Assembly (NCBI GenBank): GCA_902801175.1
Contig: CADCHF010000003.1
Location: forward strand, 43,232 to 107,231
Length of the DNA: 64,000 bases
Origin: an uncultured Coriobacteriaceae bacterium
GTDB lineage: Bacteria; Actinomycetota; Coriobacteriia; Coriobacteriales; Atopobiaceae
Direction: 5' to 3'
Of the stretch, positions 61,957 through 64,000 are shown piece after piece; the first letter of the stretch is position 1, and each line of letters opens with the position of its first letter. Position numbers and translations under genes: made by a program. The notes beneath the pieces were generated by a model. It searched no databases. It saw only the letters and a list, made by a program, of their open reading frames with translations, and was not told the origin of the DNA.

Positions 61957-63063
61957 CTAGCTGCGAACGTAGAGCTGCACGATGCCCGGCTCCAGTGCCT
62001 CCCAGTGGTCGCAGAGTCCCTCAATGATTGCCAGCGACAAGTTGTCGAGCTCGCCCTCGGCGGGAGTGCCTCCCTCGAGCAGCGGCCCACGGTAGTCCAG
62101 CGTCAGGGCCATGTCCACGCCACCTTCGCCCGCCTCCAGCGTCACATGAATCGAGGGGTCGGCAATGCCGCGCCTGCGCGCAAGGCCAAGCAGCTGGTTG
62201 CTCACCGTCTCCTCCACCATGAGCTGGCAGGCGTTCGCCGCGTGCCGTCCCATGAACTGTCGCTGGCAGTAGGCCTCCAGCGAGGCCTCCATGGCATGGA
62301 GGTCTGGGGTGAGCGTATGGACGTCCCACTCCCAGCTGCGCACGCGGAAGATGAAGTCATGCGTCTCTTGGCGCTTGGGGTGCCCAAAGATCTGCTCGGG
62401 AGGACCGGCTTCCCAAAGCTCGCCACGGTCCATGTAGAACACGCGCGAGCTGGCGTCACGGGCAAAGCGCATCTCGTGCGTGACGACGAGCATGGTGAGC
62501 CCCCGTTCGGCGAGTCCGGTGATGACCGAGAGCACCTCCGAGACCATCTGCGGGTCGAGTGCGCGCGTGGGTTCGTCAAAGAGCAGGATCTTTGGGTCCA
62601 TGGCCAGCCCGCGCGCAATCGCCACGCGCTGGCGCTGTCCGCCCGAGAGCTCGTGCGGCCAGTTGAGGGCCTTGTCGCGCAGGCCCACCATCTCGAGCAG
62701 GTCAAGGGCGCGGTCATAGGCCTCCTGCTTTGGGCGACCAAGCAGGAACATTGGTGCCATCATGAGGTTTTCGACCACAAGCTTGTGGTTGAACAGGGCG
62801 TAGTTCTGAAACACCATGCCCATCTTGCGGCGCATGGCGGCAAGGTCGGTCGCGGGGTCGCACATGTCGGTGCCGTCAACAATAATCTGCCCCGAGGTGG
62901 GCGTCTCCAGGCGGTTGAGACAGCGGATGAAGGTGGACTTGCCTGTGCCGGAGGGTCCAATAATGGAGATGACCTCGCCTTCCTCCACGTTGGCGTTCAC
63001 GTCCCTGAGTGGGGTGGCGTTGGGGTATTCCTTGCGCAGGTGACGCACTTCTATGAGACTCAT
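61957..63063 (-). CDS. Amino-acid ABC transporter ATPase with extra C-terminal domain
   Basis: The 368-residue protein begins with a polar-amino-acid-type ABC ATPase: GPSGTGKS (36-43), Q-loop VFQNYALF, LSGGQRQRVAIARG (139-152) and LLFDEPTRALD (160-170). The usual ATPase ends near residue 240. A further 125 residues look like a degenerate GHKL/anti-sigma-type HATPase fold (CQLMVEETVSNQLL, then TLDYRGPLLEG and LSLAIIEGL). The family usually has no such domain. It overlaps the permease gene by four bases (ATGA at 63060-63063). Confidence 0.88.
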   Translation of the reverse strand: MSLIEVRHLRKEYPNATPLRDVNANVEEGEVISIIGPSGTGKSTFIRCLNRLETPTSGQIIVDGTDMCDPATDLAAMRRKMGMVFQNYALFNHKLVVENLMMAPMFLLGRPKQEAYDRALDLLEMVGLRDKALNWPHELSGGQRQRVAIARGLAMDPKILLFDEPTRALDPQMVSEVLSVITGLAERGLTMLVVTHEMRFARDASSRVFYMDRGELWEAGPPEQIFGHPKRQETHDFIFRVRSWEWDVHTLTPDLHAMEASLEAYCQRQFMGRHAANACQLMVEETVSNQLLGLARRRGIADPSIHVTLEAGEGGVDMALTLDYRGPLLEGGTPAEGELDNLSLAIIEGLCDHWEALEPGIVQLYVRS

Positions 63064-64000
63064 CGCTCGATGACCCCCTCAATCTTGCGCGGACGGTTGG
63101 TGATGTCGAGCTTGGCCGTGAGCCTGCCGAGCAGCCAGGCCAAGAGGCGACAGAACAGGAAGTAGATGATGGCGGTTGAGATGAGCGGGAAGAACGCGTC
63201 CATGGTACGCGCGCGTATGAGGTCGCTTGCCCGTGTGAGGTCCTGCACGGCAATGTAGCCCACGATGGCGGTGTCCTTGACCAGGCTCACGAACTGCCCC
63301 ATGAGCTGCGGCATAAAGCGCTGGCGCGCCTGGGGGAATATGATCTGCCTAAAGACCTCCTTGCGGGTGTATCCCAGCGCGAGACCCGTCTCCTCCTGTA
63401 TGACATCGATGCCGTCCACGGCCGTCCACATGGTGGACCCGGCGGTGGAGCCAAAGGCCAGGGTGAACGCGAGGATGGCAACCAGCTCGCCTGCGATGTT
63501 GGTGGAGCCAAACACCACGTAGTACAGCACCATGAGGACCACCACGAGGGGAATGCCTCCCATGATTGCCTGATAGCCGTCGACGAGCTTGCCAATCCAT
63601 TGGACTCCGCTGCGCCGTGCGAGCACGGTGCCATAGCCGAGCAACAGGCCAAGCGCACCGGCGCAGGTGCTCACAAGTATGGTCACACCCAGGCCCGAGA
63701 GGATGAGCTTCCAGCGGTTCTCCTCGATAAAGGTGTTGTGAAAAGACTCGACGGCGCCGCTGATGAAGCTCGAGCGCCCTGCCGCTCCGCCATCCTGCGA
63801 GCTCACGATGACCGAGATGGTGGTGGGCATGACGGAGTCGCTAAAGTCGCAGACCGAGGCGCGCTCGGGGGTCTGCGTGAGGGTGCCGCCAAAGTCGGCC
63901 TTTCCGCTGCTCACCGAGGCAAAGATAGAGTCCATGGGGATGGTGGAGACCTCCAGGCGGTAGCCGAGCTCACGGGCAATGAGCAGCGCCAGCTCCACGT
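63060..64000 (-). CDS. Amino-acid ABC transporter binding-protein/permease fusion, partial
   Basis: The frame is open through the window end, so the 5' part lies beyond it. The visible part starts with the tail of a solute-binding domain (SVSSGKADFGGTLTQTPERA with a lobe I-like pattern), then a His/Glu/Gln-type permease: ILSGLGVTILVSTCAG, about five helices, and the EAA motif ETGLALGYTRKEVFRQIIFPQA. It is a fused SBP-permease as in the GlnP type. The GTG at 63998 is not a credible start because the SBP lobe is cut there. Confidence 0.88.
   Translation of the reverse strand, partial: VELALLIARELGYRLEVSTIPMDSIFASVSSGKADFGGTLTQTPERASVCDFSDSVMPTTISVIVSSQDGGAAGRSSFISGAVESFHNTFIEENRWKLILSGLGVTILVSTCAGALGLLLGYGTVLARRSGVQWIGKLVDGYQAIMGGIPLVVVLMVLYYVVFGSTNIAGELVAILAFTLAFGSTAGSTMWTAVDGIDVIQEETGLALGYTRKEVFRQIIFPQARQRFMPQLMGQFVSLVKDTAIVGYIAVQDLTRASDLIRARTMDAFFPLISTAIIYFLFCRLLAWLLGRLTAKLDITNRPRKIEGVIER

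Overview
The window looks like chromosome of a high-GC Gram-positive actinobacterium, most likely class Coriobacteriia near Olsenella/Atopobium. The inference rests on GC-rich codon use, SepF and DivIVA with no FtsA beside FtsZ, a division cluster lacking murE at its usual place, beta-glucoside PTS genes, a DUF1593 Tat-lipoprotein and a giant RecJ-helicase fusion. The placement is inferred from gene content only; no rRNA is present.

Layout. 1-5219: 3' end of secD, secF and a RecJ-HIRAN-DEAH helicase fusion. 5402-8601: bifunctional (p)ppGpp synthetase/hydrolase, a metallo-beta-lactamase-fold hydrolase and a minus-strand tRNA-Leu. 8602-11022: infC-rpmI-rplT behind an attenuator-like hairpin, then efp. 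11058-15643: asp23-like, nusB, xseB, tlyA, nadK, recN. 15773-18214 (minus): a secreted SGNH hydrolase with nine ricin-type lectin repeats. 18676-23294: four genes, two per strand, that all carry zinc ribbons (DUF4282-like membrane protein, SSB-like OB-fold protein, transglutaminase-like membrane protein, dispanin-like membrane protein); two of them share a 16-bp palindromic upstream site. 23646-29904: AAA-CYTH protein, pyrG, a DUF985 cupin, cca, and a XerC/D recombinase.

29905-50384 is the division and cell-wall (dcw) region. A 34-bp-period repeat array lies before mraZ, followed by rsmH, ftsL, ftsI, murF, mraY, murD, ftsW, murG, murC, murB and ftsQ. A second promoter then drives ftsZ, pgeF, a YggS-type PLP protein, sepF, proC and yggT, and divIVA follows. 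The reading frames often overlap or abut, as expected for translational coupling.

50505-55393: a minus-strand pair (DUF4130/TIGR03915 protein and a radical SAM TIGR03916 protein) sits behind a promoter with two LexA-like boxes. Next is an AT-richer stretch in which two 151-bp inverted-repeat elements of identical geometry flank a gene for a Nif11-type leader peptide with a zinc-ribbon-like core. Then comes rnpB on the minus strand. 55566-58835: beta-glucoside PTS EIIBC and 6-phospho-beta-glucosidase, separated by a perfect 64-bp palindrome. 59073-64000 (minus): alpha/beta hydrolase, DUF1593 lipoprotein, and an amino-acid-type ABC transporter whose ATPase carries an unusual C-terminal domain and whose binding-protein/permease fusion runs off the window.

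The best candidates for something undescribed are the paired 151-bp elements around the orphan Nif11/zinc-ribbon peptide, the four-gene zinc-ribbon cluster with its shared operator, and the SOS-type promoter of the radical SAM/DUF4130 pair.
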